Positions 50,625 through 60,300 of a stretch of DNA of 64,000 nucleotides are shown here, in pieces. Each line of letters begins with the position of its first letter. Positions within the stretch are counted from its first letter, which is position 1. The notes under the pieces are model-generated. The model saw only the letters and a list, made by a program, of their open reading frames with translations. It searched no databases and had not been told where the DNA came from. A program made the translations under genes and the position numbers. The stretch comes from Archangium lansingense (lineage in GTDB: Bacteria; Myxococcota; Myxococcia; Myxococcales; Myxococcaceae), in assembly GCF_026626635.1 (NCBI RefSeq), contig NZ_JAPNKA010000001.1:10524501-10588500 (forward strand). Reading direction: 5' to 3'.

Positions 50625-50667
50625 TTTTCTCCCCGAATTCCCCGATACGCAGGTGTACAAAGAAAGC

Positions 50668-53600
50668 ATGAGCATCGAGCAGCAGCCTCTGGACGTGGAA
50701 GGAATCGCCATCGTCGGAATGGCCTGCCGTTTCCCCGGCGCCAACACGGTGGAGCAGTTCTGGCGAAATCTCCAGGACGGCATCGAATCCATCACCTTCT
50801 TCTCCGACGCGGAGCTGGAGCGCGCGGCCATCGACCCGGCGGAGCTGAGCGATGCACGCTACGTGAAGGCTCGCGGCGTCCTCGAGGGCCTCGAGCTGTT
50901 CGACGCGCGTTTCTTCGGCTTCTCGCCACGCGAGGCCGAGCTGACCGACCCCCAGCAGCGCGTGTTCCTGGAGTGCGCCTGGGAGTCCTTCGAGCGTGCC
51001 GGGTATGACCCCGCCGCCTTCCAGGGACCCATCGGTGTCTTCGCGGGCGCTGGCGCCAACGGCTACCTGCTCCACCACCTGGCTCCGGCCGGGCGCCTGG
51101 TGGGAACAGCGAACGCTTTCCAGACCATCCTCCACAACAAGAACGACCACCTGACCACGCGCACCGCGTACAAGCTCGACCTCAAGGGCCCGAGCCTCTC
51201 CGTGCAGACCGCGTGCTCTACGTCACTCGTCTCGGTGGTGCTCGCCTGCCAGTCACTGCTCAGCCACCAGTGCGACATGGCGCTGGCCGGCGGCGTGTCC
51301 CTCCCCCTCCCCCAGCGCACCGGCTACCTCTATAACGAGCGCGGCATCGGCTCTCCGGACGGCCACTGCCGCGCCTTCGACGCCAGGGCCCAGGGCACCG
51401 TCGCCGGCAGCGGCGCGGGCGTGGTGCTACTCAAGCGGCTCGCAGATGCTCTCGCCGATGGCGACATCATCCACGCCGTCATCCGCGGCGGCGCCCTCAA
51501 CAACGATGGTGCCTCGAAGGTCGGCTACACCGCCCCGAGCGTGGAAGGTCAGGCCGAGGTCATCTCCATGGCCCAGGCCGTCGCTGGCGTGTCCCCCGAC
51601 TCCATCTCCTATGTCGAGGCCCACGGGACGGGCACTCCCATTGGCGACCCCATCGAGGTCCAGGCGCTCACCCAGGCCTTCCGCCGTCACACCCAGCGCC
51701 AGGGGTTCTGCGCGCTCGGCTCGGTGAAGACCAACATCGGCCACCTGGACACCGCGGCAGGCGTCGCCGGACTCATCAAGACCACCCTCGCCCTTCAGCA
51801 CCGGCGCCTCCCGCCCAGCCTGCACTTCGAGTCCCCCAACCCGGAGCTCGGCCTCGACACCAGCCCCTTCTACGTCAACGCGCGTCTGCGCGACTGGGAG
51901 GGTCCGGCCCCCCGGCGCGCGGGCGTGAGCGCCTTCGGCCTCGGCGGTACCAACGCGCATGTGGTCCTCGAGGAGGCTCCGGAGCGGATGGCCTCCGCCC
52001 CCTCGCGGCCCTTCCAGCTCCTCCGGCTATCGGCTCGCTCAGATGCGGCCCTGGAGGCAATGACGGCCCGGCTCGCTCAGCACCTGGAGCAGCACCCCGG
52101 CGATTCCCTCGCGGATGTGGCGTACACGCTCGCCGTGGGGCGGCGGACCTTCGACCACCGCCGCATCGTGGTGTGCCGTGAGGCCTCGGACGCGCGGGAA
52201 GCGCTCGCGAGCCTCCATCCGGGCCAGGTCCTCTCCCGCGTGCAGGAGCCCGTCCGCCGCTCGCTGGTGTTCATGTTCCCCGGCCAGGGCTCCCAGCACA
52301 CTGCGATGGCCGCGGACCTCTACGCCTCCGAGCCCGTCTTCCGCCAGGAGCTGGACCGCTGTCTCGAGTCCCTGCGGCGGCGTCATGACCTGGACCTGCG
52401 GCCGGTGCTCTTCTCCGCGGACCGGAACGACCCCCACGCGGCGAAGCGCCTGGAGCAGACGGCCCTCGCCCAGCCGGCTCTCTTCGTCGTCGAGTACGCA
52501 CTGGCGCGGCTGCTCGAATCCTGGGGTCTGCGGCCGGACGCGATGATCGGTCACAGCATCGGAGAGTTCGTTGCCGCGTGCCTCGCGGGCGTGTTCTCGC
52601 TGGAGGATGCGCTCGACCTCGTCGCACTCCGGGGCCGGCTGCTGCAGGCCTGTCCTCCGGGCGCGATGCTCGCCGTCCAGCTCCCGGAGCGCGAGCTGTT
52701 GCCGTTGCTCGGGCAGGAGCTGGAGATCGCCGCGGTGAACGGCCCGTCCTCGTGCGTGGCCGCGGGTGCCACCGAGGCCATCGACGCACTGGAGCGGCGG
52801 CTCGGGGAGCGCTCGGTGACGTGCCGCAGGCTGCACACCTCCCATGCCTTCCACTGCGCCCGGGTTGATTCCGCGGTGGCGCCCTTCCGCGAGGCAGTGG
52901 CGCGAGTGAAGCGGAACCCGCCCAAGCTCCGCTTCCTGTCCGGCACGACGGGCACGTGGCTCTCCGCGGAGCAGGCCATGGATCCGGGCTACTGGGCCGA
53001 GCACCTGCGCCGTCCCGTGCGCTTCGCCGAGGGGCTGGAGGAGCTGCTGAAGGAGGACAAGGCCATCCTGCTCGAGGTGGGTCCAGGGCGAGCCCTGCGC
53101 ACGCTCGCACGGTGGCACCCGCGCAAGAAGCCGGACATGGCGGTGCTGAGCTGCCTGCCGGCTCCCGACGAGCAGCGCACCTCGGACGTAGAGCACCTGC
53201 TGCGCACCGTGGGCCAGCTCTGGCTGTACGGGGTGGACGCCCCGGGTCTCTACTCCGCTGAGACACGCCACCGGCTGTCGCTACCCACCTACCCCTTCGA
53301 GCGCCAACGGCACTGGGTCGAGCTTCGCGCCTCGCTGTCTGCTCCGGTGGGTTCGCTCGAGAAACGAACGGACCTGGCGAGCTGGTTCTACCTGCCGGTC
53401 TGGAAGGAGTCGGTGCCCGCGGCTGCCCCGAAGCCTTCGGGTGCAGGGACGAAGCCCACGACATGGCTGCTCCTCACAGATGGAGCTGGGCTCGGTGCGC
53501 GCATCGCCGAGCGGCTGCGGCAACAGGGCGCGGAGGTGGTCGAGGCCCGGCTGGGACGCACCTTCCGGCGCACGGGGGCAGACACCTTCGAGCTGGCCCT

Positions 53601-56600
53601 CACCCGCGAGGGCCATGCCGCCCTGCTCTCGGAGCTGCGCACCGAGGGACGCTCCCCGGAGCGCATCCTCCACCTCTTTGGCCTCACCCCCGAAGCCACC
53701 GGTGTCTCCTCCGAAGACGTCCTCTCCCGCTCCTTCCACAGCCTGCTGCTGCTGGCCCAGGCACTCGGAAGCCAGGGCCTGGAGCGCCCGGTGCACCTGA
53801 TGACCGTGACCAACGGCATGCAGGAGGTCACCGGCGGAGACCTGGTGTGGCCCGAGCAGGCCACGGTGCTCGGCCCGGTCCGCGTCATCCCCCGCGAGTA
53901 CCCCAGCCTCCGTTGCCGGAGCGTGGACGTCTCGCTGCCTCCCGCGGACAGCCTCCACTTCGACCGGCTCGCCGAGCTGCTCGCCGCCGAGGCCGCCTCC
54001 GCTTCCGAGGAGCCGGTGGTCGCCTACCGCCACAACCGCCGCTGGGTGCAGAGCTTCGAACCGCTCCACATCGCCGAGGGGACGCCGCCCCTGCGCGAGC
54101 GCGGCGTCTACCTTATTACCGGCGGTTTCGGCGGCATGGGGCTCTCGCTCGCCGAGGCCCTCGCCACCCGGGTGAAGGCGCGGCTCGTGCTCACCAGCCG
54201 CACCGGGATTCCTCCGCGCGAGGAGTGGCCGCGGCTCCTCGACACTCCCGGCCAGGAGGAGACGCGCCGGAGGATTCGCGCCGTCCAGCGGCTCGAGCAG
54301 CTAGGCGCGGAGGTGCTGGTGTGCCGCGCGGATGTCACCGAGTTGGAGGTGATGCGCGGAGTCGTGGCCGCGGCCCGGGAACGCTTCGGTGCGCTCCATG
54401 GCGTCATTCACGCGGCGGGCGTTCCGGGCGGAGGCCTCATCCAGCTCAAGACGCCCGAGGCCGCCGCCGCTGTGCTCGCCCCCAAGGTGAAGGGGACGCA
54501 GGTGCTCGCGGCCGCAATCGAGGGCACCCGGCCCGACTTCCTCGTGGCCTGCTCCTCGCTGTCCTCCGTCGTCGGCCGGCTCGGCCAGGTGGACTACACA
54601 GCAGCCAACACCTTCCTGGATGCCTTCCTGCGCTCCTGGCACTCGCGCACGGGCATCCACGCGGTCGCGGTGAATTGGGGCGCCTGGGACGAGGTCGGCA
54701 TGGCCGCGCGCAAGGGCTCCCGCGAAGAGGCGCCGCTCCGCGTGCTCGACCATCCCCTCCTCCACCGCTGTCTCGTGGACACTCCGGAGCGCCTCGTCTT
54801 CGCCAGCGACATCGGCAATGGCCCCTCCCGCTGGGTGGTGGACGAGCACCGCATCGTCGGCGTTCCCACCGTCCCCGGCGTCGCCTGGTTCGAGCTGGTC
54901 CGGGCCGCGCTCGCCGGCCGGGCCGCCCAGGGCAAGGCGCTCGAGCTGGTGGATACCTTCTTCCTCTTCCCGCTGCGCGTGCCGGACGGCGAGACACGCG
55001 AAATCCGGCTCGTCATCGAGAAGGAGGGCGAGGACTACCGCTGGGTCGTGCGCTCGCAACCGAAGGACGGCACCGGCAAGGCCACCGCCCATGCCACCGG
55101 CCACGCCCGGTTCATCGACGCTCCGGAGCCCCGAGCCGTCGACCTCGACGCGCTCCGCCGCCGGTGCGGCCACACGCCCGCCTCCTTCGAGGCCGAGTAC
55201 GAGGAGGACCTCGGGCCCCGGTGGCGCAGCGTCCGTCAGCTCCACGTTGGCCAGGGCGAGCTGCTCGTCACCCTGGAGCTCCAGCCGGAGTTCTCCGCCG
55301 ACTTCGAGCGGATGCTCTTCCACCCCTCGCTCATGGACCGGACCTCGGGCATGGCGAAGAGCTTCCTCGCCGAGCACGGCTTCTACCTACCGTTTGGCTA
55401 TGGGCGCCTGCGCTTCCTCGGTCCCATTCCGCGACGCATCCACGCCCACGCGCGCTACCTGGAGCAGGCGGGCTCCGACGGCGAGACGCTCGCCTTCGAG
55501 GCCGTGCTGATGGACGAGCAGGGCCGGGTTGTCGCCGAGGTGGAGCGGTTGACCCAGAAGCGGGTGAACGACCCCGCCGCCGAGCTTCGAGCGCTGGCCA
55601 CCTCGGAGCAGGAAGCGGAGCCCAGCACCGGGCGGCCCGAGAACGAACGGCAGGAGATTCTTCCGCACGAAGGCGTGGCCGCGCTCGAACGGCTGCTGGC
55701 GGCGCGGGTCATGCCGCAGGTGGTGGTCTCGGTACGAGACTTGAGGGCCACCCAGGAGCGCACCGACGAGGTCGTCCGCGAGCGCATCGCCGAGGCGGTG
55801 GGTGGTCCGAGTGCGGAGAGCGGGCTCCAGCCCCGGCCAGGCCTCAAGACGGCCTACGAGGCACCCCGCAACGAGCTCGAGCAGAAGCTCGCCGCCGCCT
55901 GGCAAGAGGTGCTGGGCATCGAGGGCATTGGCGTCCACGACGACTTCTTCGAGCTCGGAGGCGACTCCGTCATGGCCATCCAGATCATGGCCAAGGGAAG
56001 CCGGCAGGGACTCCAGCTCAACCCGGAGCAGTTCTTCCAGAGCTCGACCATCGCGCAGCTCGCCCGGGTGCTGGACGGACTGCTAACGCTCCAGGGTCCA
56101 GTGGTGGGCCCAGTGCCTCTCACGCCGGAGCAGCACCGCCTCCTGGGAGAAGCCCCTCCGCCTGTCGCCAAGGCGAGCCGAGTGCTTTGGCTCGATCTCC
56201 CCGGGACCTTCGAGCGGATCCGGGTGGAGAAGGTTCTCGGGGAGCTGCTCTCCCAGCACGATGCGCTCCGCCACCGCTTCATCCGGGAGGGCCTGGACTG
56301 GAAGCAAGAGGGCATACCCCCAGGGATAGCCGTGCCGCTCCTGGAGAGTGACCCCGGCATGCGACCCGAGGACATGGAGAAGCAGCTCCGAGAGAAACTC
56401 GACCCGGGCCAGGGAACGCTGCTCGCGGCAGCGCTCGTCCACCGCCTCGGACAGGAGGATCGCCTCCTGCTGGCCGGCCACGCGCTCACCCTCGACGCCA
56501 CCTCGTGGCGCATCCTGGCCGAGGATCTGAAGGAGGCCCTGCGGCGAAAGGACGGCGAGAGCCCGCGCCCGAAGACCGCCTCGTTCAAGCGCTGGGCGGA

Positions 56601-57375
56601 GCGCCTGGCGGAGACCGCCGCATCCCGGAGCGCGGATAGCGCCTCGCGTTCGGAGCCATCAGGGACTTTCACGCGCCTGCCCCTGGAACGCACTGAGCGA
56701 GGACCCCTGCGCGAGCTCACGGTGTCGCTCTCCGCAGAGGAGACGCGAACGCTCCGCGAGAAGCTCACGAGCGCCTGGCGCGCCGATCTGGGCGAGGCCC
56801 TGCTCATGGGACTGGCCCGAGCGCTCCCGGCCTGGACGGGTGGGCGCGCGCATTGCGTCGACTTCACCCGCGATGGGCGCGGAGCGTTCGATGGCCTCGA
56901 CTGCTCCCGCACGGTGGGCTGCTTCGACGTGAGCTGGCCGCTGCGACTCGAGACCCCCGAGGGCTCCGATGAGGTCGCGCTCCTCAAGACCATCAAGGAA
57001 CAGGTCCGTCAGCTCCCGGTAGGCGGCGCACGCTCCCACGCCGAGGTGGAGTTGCGACTCCTGAGCGCGGGCGAGGAGCTCCCAGAAGGGCTCTCCAGCC
57101 AATGCTCATCAGGCGGGCACGCGCTGGTGCTCGAAGGCTGTCTGTCCGGCGGCAAGCTCCACGTGCGCTGTACCTACACCCAGGGTGCCTGCCGTGATTC
57201 GGACGTGGAGCAGCTCGCCACGGAGCTCCTCGGTGCGCTGCGCGCGCTGAGCGCCGGCGGCCAGGACACCCGCGCCGCCCTCACAGCCTCCGACTTCCCC
57301 TTGGCCCGGCTGGACGAGGCGCAGATGGACACCCTCGCCTTCCTGCTCGAGCAGGCCGACCAGTCCGACGAGTGA
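50668..57375 (+). CDS. Type I polyketide synthase: KS-AT-KR-DH-like-ACP-degenerate E
   Basis: 2235 residues from ATG at 50668 (a GTG at 50653 is also possible). KS: Cys183 in TACSTS, His319 in EAHGTGT, His359 in KTNIGH, all intact. AT: Ser630 in GHSIGE; HAFH at 726-729 predicts malonyl-CoA. KR: GGFGGMG at 1152, Tyr1310 in VDYTAAN, active-looking. DH-like region follows the KR: His1394 in HRIVGVPTVPG, Asp1557 in HPSLMDRTSG, so possibly active though out of the usual order. ACP: Ser1767 in GGDSV. The C-terminal 440 residues resemble an NRPS epimerase domain (SFKRWAERLAE; RTVGCF at 2081; DFPLARLDEAQMDTL at the end), but HHxxxDG is His1938-Ala1939-Leu-Thr-Leu-Asp-Ala. The E domain should be inactive but may dock to the next protein. 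Confidence 0.88.
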   Translation: MSIEQQPLDVEGIAIVGMACRFPGANTVEQFWRNLQDGIESITFFSDAELERAAIDPAELSDARYVKARGVLEGLELFDARFFGFSPREAELTDPQQRVFLECAWESFERAGYDPAAFQGPIGVFAGAGANGYLLHHLAPAGRLVGTANAFQTILHNKNDHLTTRTAYKLDLKGPSLSVQTACSTSLVSVVLACQSLLSHQCDMALAGGVSLPLPQRTGYLYNERGIGSPDGHCRAFDARAQGTVAGSGAGVVLLKRLADALADGDIIHAVIRGGALNNDGASKVGYTAPSVEGQAEVISMAQAVAGVSPDSISYVEAHGTGTPIGDPIEVQALTQAFRRHTQRQGFCALGSVKTNIGHLDTAAGVAGLIKTTLALQHRRLPPSLHFESPNPELGLDTSPFYVNARLRDWEGPAPRRAGVSAFGLGGTNAHVVLEEAPERMASAPSRPFQLLRLSARSDAALEAMTARLAQHLEQHPGDSLADVAYTLAVGRRTFDHRRIVVCREASDAREALASLHPGQVLSRVQEPVRRSLVFMFPGQGSQHTAMAADLYASEPVFRQELDRCLESLRRRHDLDLRPVLFSADRNDPHAAKRLEQTALAQPALFVVEYALARLLESWGLRPDAMIGHSIGEFVAACLAGVFSLEDALDLVALRGRLLQACPPGAMLAVQLPERELLPLLGQELEIAAVNGPSSCVAAGATEAIDALERRLGERSVTCRRLHTSHAFHCARVDSAVAPFREAVARVKRNPPKLRFLSGTTGTWLSAEQAMDPGYWAEHLRRPVRFAEGLEELLKEDKAILLEVGPGRALRTLARWHPRKKPDMAVLSCLPAPDEQRTSDVEHLLRTVGQLWLYGVDAPGLYSAETRHRLSLPTYPFERQRHWVELRASLSAPVGSLEKRTDLASWFYLPVWKESVPAAAPKPSGAGTKPTTWLLLTDGAGLGARIAERLRQQGAEVVEARLGRTFRRTGADTFELALTREGHAALLSELRTEGRSPERILHLFGLTPEATGVSSEDVLSRSFHSLLLLAQALGSQGLERPVHLMTVTNGMQEVTGGDLVWPEQATVLGPVRVIPREYPSLRCRSVDVSLPPADSLHFDRLAELLAAEAASASEEPVVAYRHNRRWVQSFEPLHIAEGTPPLRERGVYLITGGFGGMGLSLAEALATRVKARLVLTSRTGIPPREEWPRLLDTPGQEETRRRIRAVQRLEQLGAEVLVCRADVTELEVMRGVVAAARERFGALHGVIHAAGVPGGGLIQLKTPEAAAAVLAPKVKGTQVLAAAIEGTRPDFLVACSSLSSVVGRLGQVDYTAANTFLDAFLRSWHSRTGIHAVAVNWGAWDEVGMAARKGSREEAPLRVLDHPLLHRCLVDTPERLVFASDIGNGPSRWVVDEHRIVGVPTVPGVAWFELVRAALAGRAAQGKALELVDTFFLFPLRVPDGETREIRLVIEKEGEDYRWVVRSQPKDGTGKATAHATGHARFIDAPEPRAVDLDALRRRCGHTPASFEAEYEEDLGPRWRSVRQLHVGQGELLVTLELQPEFSADFERMLFHPSLMDRTSGMAKSFLAEHGFYLPFGYGRLRFLGPIPRRIHAHARYLEQAGSDGETLAFEAVLMDEQGRVVAEVERLTQKRVNDPAAELRALATSEQEAEPSTGRPENERQEILPHEGVAALERLLAARVMPQVVVSVRDLRATQERTDEVVRERIAEAVGGPSAESGLQPRPGLKTAYEAPRNELEQKLAAAWQEVLGIEGIGVHDDFFELGGDSVMAIQIMAKGSRQGLQLNPEQFFQSSTIAQLARVLDGLLTLQGPVVGPVPLTPEQHRLLGEAPPPVAKASRVLWLDLPGTFERIRVEKVLGELLSQHDALRHRFIREGLDWKQEGIPPGIAVPLLESDPGMRPEDMEKQLREKLDPGQGTLLAAALVHRLGQEDRLLLAGHALTLDATSWRILAEDLKEALRRKDGESPRPKTASFKRWAERLAETAASRSADSASRSEPSGTFTRLPLERTERGPLRELTVSLSAEETRTLREKLTSAWRADLGEALLMGLARALPAWTGGRAHCVDFTRDGRGAFDGLDCSRTVGCFDVSWPLRLETPEGSDEVALLKTIKEQVRQLPVGGARSHAEVELRLLSAGEELPEGLSSQCSSGGHALVLEGCLSGGKLHVRCTYTQGACRDSDVEQLATELLGALRALSAGGQDTRAALTASDFPLARLDEAQMDTLAFLLEQADQSDE

Positions 57376-57399
57376 CCGCACAGCATCCCCGAGGAAGCG

Positions 57400-60300
57400 A
57401 TGAAGAACGTCGATGATGTCTACCGGCTCTCGCCGATGCAGCAGGGCATGCTGTTCCACAGCCTCTACTCGCCACGCGGAGGCACCTACGTGGAGCAGGT
57501 GTATTGGCTCTGGCGCGGGCCGCTCGATGCCGCGCTGCTGCGCCAGTCCCTGCAACGGATGGTGGAGCGCCATGCCGTACTGCGCACCGCCTTCTTCTGG
57601 GAGGGACTCGCCGAGCCCATCCAGGCCGTGCGCCGCGAGGTGAAGATCCCCTGGGAGCAGCAGGACTGGCAGGGCCTGACGGAGGGCGAGCAGGAAGCGA
57701 AGTGGGCCGCCCTGCTCAGCACCGATCGGCAGAGGGGCTTCACCCTCTCCGCGGCGCCCCTCATGCGCTTCACCGTCCTGCAGCTCGGGCCGGAGCTGTA
57801 CCGGTGCCTGTGGAGCTACCACCACCTGCTGCTCGACGGCTGGTCGCTGCCGCTGTGCCTGAGGGAGCTGGCCCTCCACTATGACTCGCTCTCCCAGGAG
57901 CGAGAGCCGGAGCTGGAGCCGGTCCGCCCCTTCCGAGACTTCATCGCCTGGCAATCGAAGCGCGACCGGGCAGAGTCAGAGCAGTACTGGAGACAGGCGC
58001 TCCAGGGTTTCACCGCACCGACACCTTTCTGGGTGGACCGTGGCGCGGAGCTGCCACTCCAGGCGGATGCGACCTATGCCGCCCGCTCACTCCAGGTCCC
58101 CGCCACCACGGTGGAGTGGCTCACGGCGCTCGCGCGGCAGCATCAGCTCACACCGGGCACACTCGTACAGGGGGCCTGGGCCCTGCTGCTCTCCCGCTAC
58201 AGCGGAGAGAGCGACGTGGCCTTCGGCAACGTGACGTCCAGCCGCTCTCCGTCCCTCCCCGGCTCCGAGATGATGCTGGGGCTCGTCATCAACACGCTGG
58301 TGCTGCGCACGGCGGTGCCTCCCGAGGCCCGGCTCATCCCCTGGCTCAAGCAGCTCCAGGCGGACCAGGTCGCCGCGCGCCGGTATGATCAGCTCTCGCT
58401 CGTAGAGGTACAGGGCCTCGGCCAGGTGCCACGTGGGCAGCCGTTGTTCCAGAGCGTCATTGCCATCCACGGCGGCCCGAAGCCGAAGCTCGCGCCCATC
58501 GCCGGAGGGACGGTGTCTCTAGACGGTATCGGATACGCGGACCCCCGAACGGGCCATCCCCTCACCTTCGTGGCGGACCTGGGCGAGACGCTGGAGTTGC
58601 AGCTCGTCCACGACACGGGCCGCTTTGACACTGCCACCATCGACCGGATGCTGGGGCACGTGCGAGTCCTCCTCGAGGGCATGGTGGCGCACCCGGAGCG
58701 GCGGCTGCGCGAGCTGCCCCTGGTAACGGAGGAGGAACGACGCCAGTTGCTGGTGGAGTGGAACGACACCACGCGGCCCTTCCCTCGCGACGCCTGCTTG
58801 CACGAGGTCTTCGAGGCCCAGGTAGCCCGGACCCCCGACGCCGTAGCAGTGGAGGCCGAAAGCGCACGCCTCACGTACCGGGAGCTGGACCGGCGCGCCA
58901 ACCAGCTCGCGTGGCACCTGCGCTCGCTCGGGGTGGGGCGCGGCGCCATCGTCGGCCTGTGTCTGGAGCGCTCGCCGGAAACAGTGGTGGGCGTGCTCGG
59001 CATCCTCAAGGCGGGCGGTGCCTACCTTCCCCTGGACCCCGCCTATCCCCGCGAGCGCCTGGCCTTCATGCTGGATCAAGCCCGCGTCTCCGTGCTCGTT
59101 ACCCAGCGCTCCCTGGCGGAGCTACTGCCCGCGGGCGGCGAGCGGCGAGTGCTCATGGACGAGGACCGGGAGAAGCTCGCCGCGCTGCGCGAGGAACCAC
59201 CACCGTCCGCGGGCATCGGCCCTATGGATCTCGCGTATGTCATGTACACCTCGGGCTCGACGGGACGGCCCAAGGGCGTGTGCGTGCCTCATCGCGGCGT
59301 GATGCGCATGGCGATGGACACCGGCTATTTCGAGACCGGGCCGCGAGAGACGTTCCTGCTGCTGTCCCCCATCTCCTTCGATACCTCGGCCTTCGAGCTC
59401 TTCGGCAGCCTGCTGCATGGAGCGAAGCTGGCGGTGTGCCCTCCGCACATGCATTCGCTCGAGGAGCTGGGGCGGGTGCTGGAGCGGTTCGCGGTGACGA
59501 CGCTGTGGCTAACGGCGCCCCTCTTCGACCAGATGGTGGCGTACCACCCCGAGGCCCTGGACTCCGTGCGCCAGGTGCTCGCCGGCGGTGACGTGATTCC
59601 ACCGGGCCGGGTGAGGGAGAGACTCTCGCGTGCGGGCTGGGTCATCAACGGCTATGGACCGACAGAGAGCTCCACCTTCACCACCTGCTACGTGATGAAG
59701 GAGCCAGGACAGGTAGAGCGCACCGTCTCCATCGGCCGGCCCATCGCCAACACCCAGGTGTACCTGCTGGATGGGCAGCTCCAGCCCGTGCCAGTGGGCG
59801 TGCCCGGAGAGCTCTACATCGGCGGCGACGGGCTCGCGGCGGGCTACCTCCACCGGCCGGAGCTCACCGCGGAGCGCTTCCTCCCCAACCCCTTCGGCCA
59901 CGAGCCGGGGGAGCGGATGTACCGGACGGGCGACATCGCCCGGTACCTGCCCGATGGCCGCATCGAGTTCCTCGGCCGCGCCGACCACCAGGTGAAGATC
60001 CGCGGCTTCCGCATCGAGACGGGGGAGATCGAATCACGGCTCCTGGAGCACCCCTCCGTGAAGGAGGCGGTGGTGGTGGCTCGCGAGGACGTGCCGGGTG
60101 ACAGACGCCTGGTAGCCTACGTCGTGCCGGGCGCGGGCCACTCCCCAGAGGCGGAGACGCTGCGTGCCTTTCTCTCAGAGCAGCTGCCCGCGCACATGGT
60201 GCCCTCGGCCGTGGTGGTGCTGGACGTCCTGCCGCTGTCCCCCAACGGCAAGGTGGACCGCAAGGCCCTGCCCGTCCCCACTGGCGCCCGCGCTCCCGAG

